The notes under the pieces: model-generated
Databases searched by the model: none
Seen by the model: only the letters and a program-made list of their open reading frames with translations
What the model was told of the DNA's origin: nothing
DNA from: Aradus depressus
Lineage: Eukaryota > Arthropoda > Insecta > Hemiptera > Aradidae
DNA length: 64,000 nucleotides
Assembly: GCA_963662175.1 (NCBI GenBank)
Contig: OY759223.1
Coordinates: forward strand, 15,912,249 to 15,976,248
Reading direction: 5' to 3'
Position numbers and translations under genes: made by a program
In this document: positions 1-10,242 of the stretch, piece by piece
Position numbering within the stretch: position 1 is the first letter of the stretch
How the letters are laid out: every line of letters begins with the position of its first letter

Positions 1-1246
1 ATTGAGACCGTTGCTTCCTCACACATATTATTTAATCATTCATTCATATCTAACAAACAGATACTTCGCCGTCCGTCAGGGCTCTGCTATCTCCTCAATA
101 AGACCCATATTGGCGGGTGTACCGCAGGGTTCTGTCTTAGCTCCTTTATTATATACAATATACACATCTGACATGCCCACCTCCATCCACACAATGACAG
201 CTACATACGCCGATGACACCGCCATCTTAGCTGCTGCTGACCTTCACATACACGCCTCATTTACACTACAACACCATCTCACACAAATTGAAAACTGGTG
301 CAACACATGGAAAATCAAACTAAATACAGAAAAATCACAGCACATCACATTTACACTTCGACGAGAAACATGCCCCCCCGTTTTCATCTACGACAAGCCC
401 CTCCCTCAAACTAATACTGTACGATACCTAGGACTGACATTGGATCGAAGACTGACATGGAATCCTCACACACGTCTCACACGAAACACGCTGAACCGTC
501 GACTCAAAATACTCTACGGACTTCTAAATAGACGATCAAAATTAGACATGACACAAAAACGGAACTGTTATACTTACTTACTTAGACCATTATGGACATA
601 CGGATCACAGATATACGGTTCAGCAAAACCATCCAACATCAAACGAATTCAGGCATTTCAGTCAAAAACCCTCAGACTGATAACACAATGCCCCCCATAC
701 ATAAACAACAGAACACTTCATAACGATCTTATGATACACACAGTACCCGACACAATACAAACTATTTACATACGTTTTTTTAGAAAACTTTACACACATA
801 CAAATCCAGAAATACGTACTTTATCTTCACAACACTTACCACAAAACCCCCCACGAAGGTTGAAGAGGAGGTGGAACCGCGACTTACTGCCACCTTAATT
901 CCTATTCGTTCTTAATATTTTTATTTTTTTTTTTATTCTTTTACATTATTTTCCTTCAGTTTTACCATCTCTCTCACCCATTCCATCAAAGTTGTCTTTC
1001 ACTTCCTTTTTATTTATTTATTTTTTTTTTAAATTATTATTATTTATTTATTTTTTTATTTTTCCCTTGTCCTTATAATTAATATAAATTTTTGTCCCGA
1101 GGACCTACCACTGGGTGGCCTTCCTCTCACATGCCATTCACGCCAACGTCTCCATACCTACCAACATAGATGCTGGTTGTTGCCCCCTAGCAACAGTTGC
1201 ATCTTTATGAATAAAAGCCAAAAAAAAAAAAAAAAAAAAAAAAAAA
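1..1246 (+). mobile_element. Jockey-clade LINE, 3' part cut by window edge
   Basis: A non-LTR retrotransposon whose 5' part lies outside the window. It has the end of a reverse-transcriptase ORF (2-898), a T-rich 3' UTR, and a poly-A tail at 1220-1246. The 3' UTR block around 1093-1208 is repeated almost unchanged at 6150-6255 and, reversed, at 57840-57960, which defines the 3' end of the family. The tail abuts a family R-A copy, so the LINE landed in R-A. Confidence 0.9.
2..898 (+). CDS. Reverse transcriptase C-terminal half, Jockey clade (partial)
   Basis: About 298 residues of an open frame that enters from outside the window and stops at 896-898. The RT palm motif GVPQGS lies at about residues 39-44 and the catalytic YADD box at 69-72. 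Next come a W..WKIKLN..KS block (about 99-110), YLGLTLDRRLTW (about 142-153), and the thumb and C-terminal region with LWTYGSQIYG. This order is typical of Jockey-clade ORF2. No RNase H follows, as expected for Jockey. The frame has no internal stops over this stretch, so the copy is fairly young. The true start is not in the window. Its function would be target-primed reverse transcription of the element's own RNA. Confidence 0.9.
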   Translation: MRPLLPHTYYLIIHSYLTNRYFAVRQGSAISSIRPILAGVPQGSVLAPLLYTIYTSDMPTSIHTMTATYADDTAILAAADLHIHASFTLQHHLTQIENWCNTWKIKLNTEKSQHITFTLRRETCPPVFIYDKPLPQTNTVRYLGLTLDRRLTWNPHTRLTRNTLNRRLKILYGLLNRRSKLDMTQKRNCYTYLLRPLWTYGSQIYGSAKPSNIKRIQAFQSKTLRLITQCPPYINNRTLHNDLMIHTVPDTIQTIYIRFFRKLYTHTNPEIRTLSSQHLPQNPPRRLKRRWNRDLLPP

Positions 1247-1860
1247 GAAGGTCTGAGTGAAGATGGAGAGTTGTGTTTAGGCTTAAGATGTGATGAACTA
1301 AGTAGGTGTGAATTAACAGTAAAATTGATGCGCAAACAAGGTACTGTTATTTATTTATAATTACAAAATATATATGCCCAAACATTTTTACTTTTAATTT
1401 GAAGAATGGCCAAACTATAAAAAAAAAAAAAGGATTGAAATAGTTTTTACGATTTTTTTCTTTGATTTTTGTTTCAATGTTTACTTTTTAATTTTATGAA
1501 GATGTAAGAAAATAAACCAAAATATTTGTTCTCGTAAATTCTATGCTATTCATTTTGCATGTTAACCCAGTAAAGATAATTAAAAAACCTTTGGATTAGA
1601 TTGAATATTTTAGCAAAACTTAGAAAAACAATATGGCACCTCTTTAGAAATCCAAATGAAAAGTTGGTTAATTGAATTTTTTTTTAAAAATATGTTCACT
1701 TTCTTAAAAATTGCACGTCTTGAACTTTTGATATTTTTTAGGGCCTTTTTCGAAAACTACTGTAGAAATCAAAATTTAGTAAAAGATCAGTTATAAAATT
1801 TCTACAGGAAATGTGGTTATTTAAATTGATTTTTATTTGTTTATTGAATTATTATTTCAT
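1247..1860 (+). repeat. Family R-A dispersed repeat, copy 1 (5' end replaced by LINE)
   Basis: Unclassified repeat. Positions 1247-1345 match 5340-5450 and the reverse strand near 38140-38230. Positions 1495-1855 match 29670-29960 and, reversed, 37625-37990. Shared landmarks are ATGCGCAAA followed by GGTAC, a TATGCCCAAA block, and an AAATGGCACCTCTTTAG-like block. The Jockey element at 1-1246 ends exactly at its left border. Confidence 0.6.
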
Positions 1861-2318
1861 TATTATTGGTTTATATATTATTTATATTTTTATTCATTTG
1901 TTTTCATTTCACAATAATTCTTTACCACAATAGCTCTTTTTAGTCATAGCTACATAGGCTGTTTTGCTACATAGTCTAAACACGGCATACCTAAGTGTTC
2001 CCGTTATGGAGGATTCATATATAAAATTTCGTGTCGATATATTCATTCTGTCGGGAGTTATCGTGTTCACAGATACACAGAAGTTTTTTTTTTTTTTCAT
2101 TTTTGGAACCAGGTGGTCGATAAACATGAAATTCTGGAAAACCAAACATCAAATCTGGCCGATTACATACCTTCCCGTATAGGTAGGTACTTCGTATTGC
2201 TGGAGAATTAAATTGTTTATTTTTTTTTACGGCAATATTACCTTACTCTCGATAGAATGAATATACAAAATTTGTCTAAATGAGGATGTACTCAAAAACA
2301 TGAAATGAAGTCTCTGAA
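1861..2318. other. AT-rich stretch with a family G fragment
   Basis: No gene seen. Positions 2010-2215 (plus) carry family G blocks (AAATTTCGTGTCGATA, CGGGAGTTATCGTGTTCAC, AAACATGAAATTC). The short ORFs here are chance frames in that repeat. Confidence 0.5.
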
Positions 2319-2420
2319 GTAGAGTCGGGCTCATTCGAATGACGAAAGAGCGCTCTGGTAGTAGGCGATATGACCTCGTAGTTAAAGCCCGGGCATGAGT
2401 AATAAAACCTAACCTAATCC
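2319..2420 (+). mobile_element. tRNA-derived SINE, 5'-truncated
   Basis: Only the last 100 bp of the SINE, from GTAGAGTCGGGCTCAT to the tail AAAACCTAACCTAATCC. It lacks the tRNA head. It stands 82 bp from an oppositely oriented copy at 2503-2748. Confidence 0.85.
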
Positions 2421-2502
2421 AAACTGATTCCAAAGGGGGAGCGAAAACTTACTTTACTAATTCGCTGGGAAAGTTCACTGCCGAAACCCGGACAAATTAC
2501 TT

Positions 2503-2748
2503 AGGTTTAGGTTTTATGACTCATGCCCGGGCTTTAACTACGAGGTCATATCGCCTACTACCAGAGCGCTCTTTCGTCACTCTGGTGGACATGAGCCCGA
2601 CTCTACTGTGGGAGTCCTAAATTTTGCCTACCCTAAATTTTTGTTCACCTAGGGTAGGGGTCTTTAACGAGAACCTGACATCGTACAGGCTCGGGACCAT
2701 CGCTTAACGTCCCATCCCGAAGGTCGGCGTGCTTAAGTTTATTTTACC
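2503..2748 (-). mobile_element. tRNA-derived SINE, 5'-truncated, with target duplication
   Basis: Minus-strand copy missing the tRNA head. Both ends are fixed by a perfect 11-bp direct repeat, ACAAATTACTT, at 2492-2502 and 2749-2759. On the SINE strand the tail reads TAAAACCTAAACCT straight into the duplication, so the CCTAA-like tail belongs to the element. Confidence 0.9.
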
Positions 2749-2759
2749 ACAAATTACTT

Positions 2760-3239
2760 GTTTTCTTCACTTCTCAATCACAAAAAGCATATTATTTCTT
2801 AATCTATTAAAGATAAATTATTTTTAAAAAATATATAAATTGTTTAATTTGACATTTACTAAAAAAGATAATTGATGTTCATAGAAAATCCATAAAGAAA
2901 ATTGGAAATTAATGGAAAACATGAGTATTGGAAAACAGTATGATGAAATTTTTTCTATTTTAGAATAATCATTTTATAAATTATTTTTATAATTGATTAA
3001 ATTTTTTATAGATCCCCATGGTAACTAAATCTAGAAATGTTACAATGAAAAACAATGTCTCTATAGCTATTTTAATTTACTTTTCTTGTGTTTACTTATT
3101 TACTCAATAATTAGGAATTATTGTTATTTTAGTCAAAGTTTAATTTCAATGAATTTTCCAGGAAAATTAATATAAAAAAGCTTTTCATTACTCTACGCGC
3201 TAATGGGAAGTTTAAAGAAATATTATTTATTGCAAAAAA
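2760..3239. other. AT-rich DNA, nothing recognised
   Basis: No ORF, TIR or known repeat block recognised. Confidence 0.4.
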
Positions 3240-4300
3240 CATAATCGGGGTGCTTTCCCAGCGCGAATTAATCAGCGTTGCGCGCTCTTCCTATTTCATT
3301 TCTTGTCGATACATTCGTTACATTGGCAATTATTTGGGTTTTTGTGTTGAATCTGGGGTTGCCCGGCGAGAGCGCAAAGCTGATATTTATTATGAGAGTC
3401 ACTATACGACGAGAGCGCAAATTGGCAAATTAATTAATTCTTTATCACAGAACTTCAAACAAAGCCGTTGGCCGGCGAGAGCACAAAGCTGATTTTAATT
3501 ATCAATAAGACCGCTATATGTTAAACCTAAGATAAGACCGCTGTATGTTTTGGTTTGGTTTTATGACTCATGCCCGGGCTTTTAACTACGAGGTCATATC
3601 GCCTACTACCAGAGCGCTCTTTCGTCACTCTGGTGGACATGAGCCCGACTCTACTGTGGGAGTTCTAAATTTTGCCTACCCTAAATTTTTTTTTATTCAT
3701 CTAGGGTAGGGGTCTTTAACGAGTACCTGACATCGTACAGGCTCGGGACCATCGCTTAACGTCCCATCCGAAGGACGGCGTGCTTAAGTTTATTTTACCT
3801 CCCAGATAAAATAAACTAAGGGCCTCGGTCGGTCTACGAACCCACGACCTTGAGCTCAAAAGTCAAGCACGCATACCACTGAGCTACAGGCGCCCTCAGC
3901 CCTGTATGTTAAACTGAGATAAGACCGCTGTATGTTGAAGCTAGAACCTGTACTACTTCAAATATAGGAACGACGGGAGGGGCAGATATATCATCCCGCC
4001 GGCGGAACGCCGGCAAATACGCCCCCAAATTTTGTAACATTTCTATTTATGTTTGTTCTAGGAATTTAAGTACCTAGATGAATGATTATCGCTGTTAGAC
4101 AGCTTACAACAATGGAAATTGAGATGGCCGAGTAATCAGTAGGCCTTTGCAGTGGCGGCCTTTGTGGCGGGCGAGACGGGCAACTTCAAAACAAATTAAA
4201 AACTTAATTAAAACCATTGCGCTCTCGCCGTATAGAGGCTTCGCGCTCTCGACGTATAAAAATGGGATTAATTTTTATTATCTGCGCTCTGGCCGTACAT
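3240..4300. repeat. Possible DNA element with subterminal GAGAGCGC repeats
   Basis: On the left, the motif CGGCGAGAGCGCAAAGCTGAT or a variant occurs at about 3363, 3406 and 3470. On the right, the inverted form GCGCTCTCGCCG or a variant occurs at about 4219, 4242 and 4286. Direct copies on one side and inverted ones on the other suggest subterminal transposase-binding repeats. A SINE (3550-3901) interrupts it. Next to the SINE, GATAAGACCGCTGTATGTT recurs several times. Exact ends were not found. Confidence 0.4.
3550..3901 (-). mobile_element. tRNA-derived SINE, full length
   Basis: Complete minus-strand copy. It runs from the tail (GGTTTGGTTTTATGACTCAT on plus) to the tRNA head, which reads as GGCGCCTGTAGCTCAGTGG with a B box near 3830-3845. 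The flanking CTGTATGTT at 3541-3549 and 3902-3910 is a probable 9-bp target duplication, although that motif is also locally repeated. Confidence 0.9.
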
Positions 4301-4679
4301 GGCCTTGAATCTCATCTGAGCCGCATCGAGAATTTCACTGAAACATTTTTTTTCGTCCTTATGAGGTTTTGAATTCACATATATCGGCGGCCATTGAAAA
4401 TTTTGTGTAAAGCCTTCTTTTATCCCTTTCCCGTTACGAAAATAAACAGATATCGTCCTTCTGGAATGCTGGATACACTTATAAAATTATTTTTATAGGC
4501 GGTATAAAGATACAGATGTATTTTATTTCTCTAGCTATACGAAAGTACAGATGAAAGATGGCCCTAAAGGCTCGTTCCAAGAATTCAACCTTTACCATTG
4601 TTCTATTTTCTGCAAAAGATGCCGACGATTCTACTGAATATAAGTAAACGAACCAAAGTCAATCTTTTCAAGGCGAAGA
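4301..4679. other. Gene-free stretch with a short family G remnant
   Basis: Positions 4335-4385 resemble the family G block around CGTCCTTATAGGGTTTTGAATTCACATAT. Nothing else recognised. Confidence 0.35.
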
Positions 4680-5628
4680 AATGACTACCGGTGTTTTTGA
4701 TTTAAATTTTTTTTCCACAATCGTTTTTGCCATCTGACCACATAAATAAATTTTTCACAACCATACAAGTGACTTGTGATGTAAAAAATTTACTCACATT
4801 AAATTTATTAAAATATTATAAAATCAATTATTATTATATGTATAAAAACAGCTGTTTGGAGTGAAGTAACTTAAATAGTGAATAAATATACAAAAATGTA
4901 GAGGGCGCCAGTAGCTCAATGGTATGCGTGCTTGTCTTCTGAGCTCAAGAACGTGGGTTCGAAACCCGACCGAGGCCCTTAGTTTATTATTCTGGGAAGT
5001 AAAATAAATTTAATCACGCCGTCCTTCGGATGGGACGTTAAGCTATGGTCCCGAGCCTGTACGATGTCAGTTAGCTACTCGTTAAAGATCCCTGCCCTAG
5101 GTGAATAAAACTTTAGGGTAGACACAATTTAGGACTCCCACAGTTGGGCTCATGTCCACCAGAGTGACGAAAGATCGCTCTGGTTATAGACGATATGACT
5201 TCGTAGTCAAATCCCGGGCATGAGTCATAAAAACTAACCTAACCTACAAAAATGGACTACTCGCATTTTGTTTTAAAATGTAATATGAACAACAATGGAG
5301 AACAAAAGACGACGAACAGCTGTTTTAAATAGTGAGAAACAGTCTAAGAAGAGATGTGGATGTGGACAGTCTAGAGAGTTATTTTTTTGGTTAAGGTGTA
5401 GCGAACCATGTAGAAGTGAAAAGAACAGTGAAGTGGATGCGCAAAGGTACTTTAATTTTTTTATATGCCCAAAATAAAATTGAATTAAAGAATGGCCACA
5501 ATATTTCAAAAGAAAAGAGACTAAAGTAGATGTAGACATTAGTTCGTAAGATTTTTATTGTAAGAAATTTTTATTTAATTTTATTATTTGTTCATTCATT
5601 ATTAATTTTATTAATTCAATTAAAACCT
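4680..5628 (+). repeat. Family R-A dispersed repeat, copy 2 (with nested SINE)
   Basis: Longest plus-strand R-A copy. Positions 4680-4770 match 51838-51920. Positions 4775-4898 match, reversed, 38345-38460. Positions 5245-5530 match 1247-1480 and, reversed, 38140-38335. The AACAGCTGTT-rich leader ends in an ATG at 5252-5254, followed by a short frame beginning MDYSHFVLK that stops after 26 codons. A SINE is inserted exactly at that ATG, and a Jockey copy is inserted to the right. Confidence 0.6.
4899..5244 (+). mobile_element. tRNA-derived SINE, full length, with target duplication
   Basis: The head GAGGGCGCCAGTAGCTCAAT starts at 4901, the B box GGTTCGAAACC is near 4955, and the tail is AAAACTAACCTAACC. 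The 10-bp duplication TACAAAAATG lies at 4889-4898 and 5245-5254. It was created in the R-A start-codon region, so this SINE is younger than R-A. Confidence 0.95.
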
Positions 5629-6283
5629 TCGACTCAAAATACTCTACGGACTTCTAAATAGACGATCAAAATTAGACATGACACAAAAATGGAACTGTTA
5701 CATTTACTTACTGAGACCATTATGGAAATACGGATCAGCAAAAACATCCATCAAACGAATTCAGGCGTCTCAGGCAAAAACCCACAGACTGATAACACAG
5801 TGCCCCCCATACATAAACAACAGAACACTTCATAACGATCTTATGATACACACAGTACCCGACACAATACAAACTACTTACGTACGGTTTTTTAGAAAAC
5901 TTTACACACATACAAATCCAGAAATACGTACCTTATCTTCACAACACACCACAAAACCCCCCACGAAGGTTGAAGAGAAGATGGAACCGCGACTTAGTGC
6001 CACCTTGAATCATATTCGTTCTTAAATCATTTTTCTTTACTTTTATCATCTCTCTTACCCATCCATGAAAATTGTCTTTCAATTCCTTTTTATTTTATTT
6101 TATTTATTTATTTTTTCTGTTCTTGTCCTAATAATTAAGATAAATTTTCGTCCCGAGGACCTACCACTGGGTGGCCTTCCTCTCACATGCCATTCACGCC
6201 AACATATCAATACCATCATAGATGCTGGTTGTTGCACTCTAGCAACAGTTGTATCTTTATAAATAATTGAAAAAAAAAAAAAT
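5629..6283 (+). mobile_element. Jockey-clade LINE, 5'-truncated copy
   Basis: Starts within the RT thumb region (CGACTCAAAATACTCTACGG, as at 499) and runs through the family 3' UTR to a poly-A at 6270-6282. A possible target duplication is AATTCAAT (5613 and 6293), but the left end is not exact. Confidence 0.88.
5678..6025 (+). pseudogene. Jockey reverse-transcriptase C-terminus, decayed
   Basis: Its 115 codons align with residues about 181-295 of the frame at 2-898. Small deletions remove residues around WTYGSQIYG, and near 5945 the frame shifts so that the ending [13 protein letters not shown] is lost ([13 protein letters not shown] is read instead). A 5'-truncated dead-on-arrival copy. 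Confidence 0.8.
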
Positions 6284-6300
6284 AATAATAATAATTCAAT

Positions 6301-6640
6301 TATTATTAATTTTATTTATTTTGATTTAACATTATTTTATTTATCACATTTTATGCACATTCCCGAAATAGATCTTGGTACAATGCATTTTTCAGAATTA
6401 AAAACTATATATCTGGGTAGCCAGAGAATGAATTCTAAACGACTCAAACTGGATGCACCATCAGATGATGACGATGTGAGAGTGAACTTAATACTCCCAC
6501 CTGCATCAATGACCTTTAGCAGCACTTGGCTGTACTCTTAAAGGGCAATATACACTCCACTCGTCTATGACCGACTTAATAACAGCATGACTTTCTTGTA
6601 GGATCTTGTAGTATTGATACGCCATATAAATTAGTTATAA
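6301..6640. other. Unrecognised stretch with a small ORF
   Basis: Less AT-rich than its surroundings. A 62-codon plus frame (6353-6541) begins MHIPEIDLGTMHFSEL and contains PSDDDDVRVNLILPPASM. It has no recognised domain. It may be a remnant of R-A or of another element. Confidence 0.25.
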
Positions 6641-6905
6641 TTACTCATGCCCGGGCATGAACTACGAGCTCATACCTACTACCAAAATACTCTCTCGACA
6701 CTCTAGTGGACATGAGCTCGACTCTACTGTGGGAGTCATATTAGGGTAGGGGTCGTTAATCTACCTGAGCGCTCCGAAGGACGGCGTCCTCAAGGTTTTT
6801 CCACCAGATAAGAAACTTAAGGACGCCATACATCAATGATTAGCAGAATATCGATATATGTTTTGATATTCACCAGGTTGCAAAAAAAAAAACAAAAAAA
6901 AAATA
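6641..6905 (-). repeat. SINE-derived composite unit (unit 0)
   Basis: A diverged minus-strand SINE internal segment (6641-6800) is joined to non-SINE sequence with GAATATCGATAT near 6848. The same junction recurs at 7932-8110 and 8272-8455, so this is a fourth member of the tandem family, split off by the R1-clade LINE. Confidence 0.6.
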
Positions 6906-6918
6906 GTGATTGGAACAA

Positions 6919-7553
6919 CTTCAAGCTCAAAGAGCAGCCCTCCTCAGGATTACCAAAGCCTACCGTACAGTCTCCACGGCTGCGCTGCAGGTGCTGGCGG
7001 GGGCCCCACCCATAGACCTTGTCTTGGATGGGGCCGTCGCCTCGTACTTCTGTAGACGCGGCTTACCAATAGAGGCAGACACGGACATGGCCTTGCGTCA
7101 AGCCCTGGAAAGGGAGATGCAAGGACGGGCGAGACCAGATCGCCTGAGGGGCATTGTCAGGAATGGATCGTAGAAAGATGGCAACAGCGATGGGCGCAAT
7201 CGACAGATGGCCGTACAACCTTCACCTATTTTCCAGACGTCCAGACGCGCCTTGACTCTCCATGGGTACAACCAGACCATTGGACGTCACAGATGCTATC
7301 AGCTCACGGCGACTTCAGCGCCAAGCTCTTCTTCTTTAAGAAGAAGAACAGCCCAGCCTGCTCGTGTGGCGGCGTCGAGACTGCGGAACACGTAGTTCTC
7401 GAATTCCCGCTATACGACGTGCCCAGGGCGGCGCTGATTCGCCAGACAGGATCGTACCTGGGACTGGACCTGCCGGGACTGATGACAGAGGCTGGCTACC
7501 TGGCTTTTGGTCGGTTCGTCTCCTCCTGGCTGAGAATCAAGAAAGCCTACTAA
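6919..7553 (+). pseudogene. R1-clade ORF2 C-terminal region, frameshifted
   Basis: The first frame reads QRAALLRITKAYRTVSTAAL then QVLAGAPPIDLVLD, typical of the post-RT region of R1/TRAS-type ORF2. It stops at 7171-7173. The next frame, open from before 7160, continues with WQQRWAQSTDGRTTFTYFP and HGDFSAKLFFFKKK, then the C-terminal zinc-knuckle region CSCGGVETAEHV, and ends at 7551-7553. One small indel near 7155-7170 separates them. The last expected Cys of the knuckle (C-P-x-Y) is Phe (EFPLYDVPR). Non-functional. Confidence 0.85.
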
Positions 7554-7747
7554 CCCGGTGCCGGGGGCCCCACCGACCACCGACAGGCGTGCGGCGGCTG
7601 CCCCCGGCTCCGGGACACAGGCAGAACAGAACCCCCGATAAGATCCCGAGATCACTCGGCGTAAGAAGCCGGGAGAACATAGGGTGATGTGACCGACCCC
7701 CCTAAGGGGTCAGGAGCACCCGAAAAAAAAAAAAAAAAAAAAAAAAA
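6919..7747 (+). mobile_element. R1-clade LINE, 5'-truncated, with target duplication
   Basis: GC-rich insert in AT-rich DNA. It ends in poly-A at 7723-7747 and is flanked by the 13-bp direct repeat GTGATTGGAACAA (6906-6918 and 7748-7760). It encodes the ORF2 C-terminus of an R1-type element. The 3' UTR is short and GC-rich (7554-7722). Confidence 0.92.
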
Positions 7748-7760
7748 GTGATTGGAACAA

Positions 7761-8590
7761 ACGCCAAAAGTGAAACTTGTTTTGCGATTTTTTAATTTTT
7801 TTTGTTTTTTGATTCATAAATATTATTTTTTGTTGTATAGGATTTCTCAATTAACTCATCATTTAAGGTGCAAACAGATTTATTTATTGGTTTTTTTTTT
7901 TTTCATTCATTTGTTAAATCAACTTTATTTTCGACTCTACTGTAAGAGTGATATTAGGGTAGGGGTAGTATCTGACAGCTCCGAAGGACAGCGTGCTCAA
8001 GGTTTTTTCACCAGACGAAAAATTTAAGGACGCCCCACATCAACTATATCTTAGCAGAATATCGATATTATTGTTTTTGATATTCACTAGTTTGCAAAAA
8101 AAAAAGGAATAGTGAGTGTGTTTCAATTTTTTTGTTTTTTGATCTATAAATATTATTTTTTTGCTGTACAGGATTTCTCAATTAACTCATCACTCTTAGG
8201 TGCAAGCGCAAACAGATTTATTTATTGGCGCTTATTATATTTTTATTCATTTGTTAAATCAACTTTATTTTCGACTCTACGGTAGGAGTCATATTAAGGT
8301 AGGGGTCGTTAGCGAGTACCTAACCGCTCCGAAGGACGGCGTGCTCAATTTTTTTTCACCAGATGAAAAATTTAAGGACGCCCCACATCAATGATATCTT
8401 AGCAGAATATTGATATTATTGTTTTTGATATTCACTAGTTTGCAAAATAAATAGTGTTTTAATTTTTTTGTTTTTTGGTCCATAAATATTATTTTTATGC
8501 TGCATGGAATTTCTCAATTCACTCAAAATTTTAGGTACAAACAGTTTTATTCATTGCCTAATTCATTTGTTAAATCAACATTATTTTCGT
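7761..8590. repeat. Tandem array of about 335-bp composite units
   Basis: Two full units and one partial unit start near 7791, 8126 and 8459. Each has an AT-rich part (TTTTTTGTTTTTTG..ATAAATATTATTTTT..TTTCTCAATT), then minus-strand SINE internal sequence (CGACTCTAC..GGTAGGGGT..CTCCGAAGGAC), then AATTTAAGGACGCCCCACATC and the inverted GAATATC/GATATTC pair. With 6641-6905 this is an expanded tandem family that captured a SINE piece. The ORFs at 7752 and 8200 are chance frames. Confidence 0.75.
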
Positions 8591-9018
8591 TGTTAGGAAC
8601 ATGAGAAATCACTACATTTGATTCCAAAGTAGAGACTATAGGCCTATGGTAAGAGAAATAAGAAATGTAGGTTTTTGAAAGCGAGAGAATAGAGAATGAG
8701 AATTGAGAAAGATAAAGAGACGCTGTTTATGACGACAGCAACGCTAAGTAGGCGTACATTCACCGATATACAATATTGTGATAAACAATATTGTTGATAA
8801 TGACAGTTGTGAGAAACAACGAGGGCACTGATCCTCCGCGAAATACTACCAGAAAACTATAAAAACAAATAAATGAATTTCGGTAACACAATTATAATAC
8901 CACTGCCACGACCAGTGTTGCCAGAAATACATACTTGATGTACTCATAAACATGTATTAATTTAATATTTAAAAAACTATATATCCAGTAAATATTGTTC
9001 AGTGCGACTTAATAATTA
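8591..9018. other. Gene-free stretch
   Basis: Nothing recognised beyond a short palindromic patch near 8790 with ACAATATTGT and AACAATATTGTT. Confidence 0.35.
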
Positions 9019-9545
9019 TCATATATATAAAGCTGAAAATGTCTGTGCGTTGTACCGCTGTAACTCACGAACGGCTTGATGGATTTGATTAATTTTTTTT
9101 AAATTTGTTCGTCATCGTCTGTGGAAGGTTATAGGCGTATTAGTACCTACCTCAATATCTGGTCCATCCCAGCATCCACCCACGCAATCTTTGTAACTCA
9201 AAAACCACTGCAATGATTAATGAGGAATCTTTTTGAATAGATAAGTTTTATCTATCGGAAGGTTAAGGTCTATTTTTTAATCAACCCCTGGTCCATCCCA
9301 GCATCCACTCACGCAATCTTTGTAACTCGAAAACCATTGCAACGATTAACAAGAAATCTTTTTGAATAAATTAGTTTTAGCACCAAAGCTAGCGTTACTA
9401 CAGCTGAAGGACTATAAGCCTTATTCCGTATGAATAATTGAAAATTATAACATCATGAATGTACTGTCGAGGAACTGAATAGCCTTATAGGAGATATTGG
9501 GAGAAAAGTCAAAGTTCCCCGGGCAACGCCGGGTATTACTGCTAG
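9019..9545 (+). mobile_element. Non-autonomous Helitron, 527 bp
   Basis: Begins TCATATATATAAAGCTG and ends with a hairpin (CCCGG, loop GCAACG, CCGGG; about 9518-9533) followed by TATTACTGCTAG. It sits between A (9018) and T (9546), the canonical Helitron target. A 526-bp inverted copy with the same ends is at 43861-44386. Two internal direct repeats of about 115 bp each contain GGTCCATCCCAGCATCCA (near 9162 and 9290). No Rep/helicase coding. Confidence 0.9.
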
Positions 9546-10242
9546 TAGTTATAAAAAAAAAAAAAAATCATTAAGGATTTATTCAGATCGGTTTGATGAG
9601 TGGTTTGGCCGGCGTGTGCGCGCGCACGCTCTTTCTCACTCCCTCTCTATTTCCGTTCGCCTCATCGCGTCACATAACAAACTCATTTACCAGCTTAGTC
9701 CCCAAGTTGCCCAGTGCGCGTAAAGAAATTTCACTTTAAAAAAAGTCTCATCAAAGGGGAATCCTGGATCCTCAACGTTCTAATTTAAAATGTTAAATTT
9801 CTCACTGAATTAAGAAGAGAGTTTCCTAAATGTGTACGTTTACATAAGTTTAAGTACACATAATAAATAGTTTATGGATTATTTAAATTTTCGATTGTAT
9901 AAGTAATTGAATGATTAGAATAATTTTTCTGAACCAAATTATTACACGAAACAACTCACAAGTTGAAGCGGCATGCCGCTCATGTTGGTAATACAAGAGA
10001 AAGTTTTTCCTGAAAAATGAACGTTTTAATGATACATAAGTGCGGTTCGGTGAACTAATTTAAAAAAAAAAAAACTGAACGTTCAAACAAGAAGCTAATG
10101 AAAATAATCGGCACAGCAGACGATTGGTTTCCGGATGTTATTTGGTCCAAATTGTTTCTTCTTACTTCGTCAGTTTTCGCGTTTTATTTGTTTTTGTTTT
10201 TCACGGATTCAAAAAAAAATTGGCACTTTTCGAACGCTTATA
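9546..10242. other. Gene-free stretch
   Basis: A CT/CG-richer patch at 9592-9730 (GTGTGCGCGCGCACGC, an alternating purine-pyrimidine run) is followed by AT-rich DNA. Two overlapping short ORFs at 10098-10339 look like chance frames. Confidence 0.35.
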
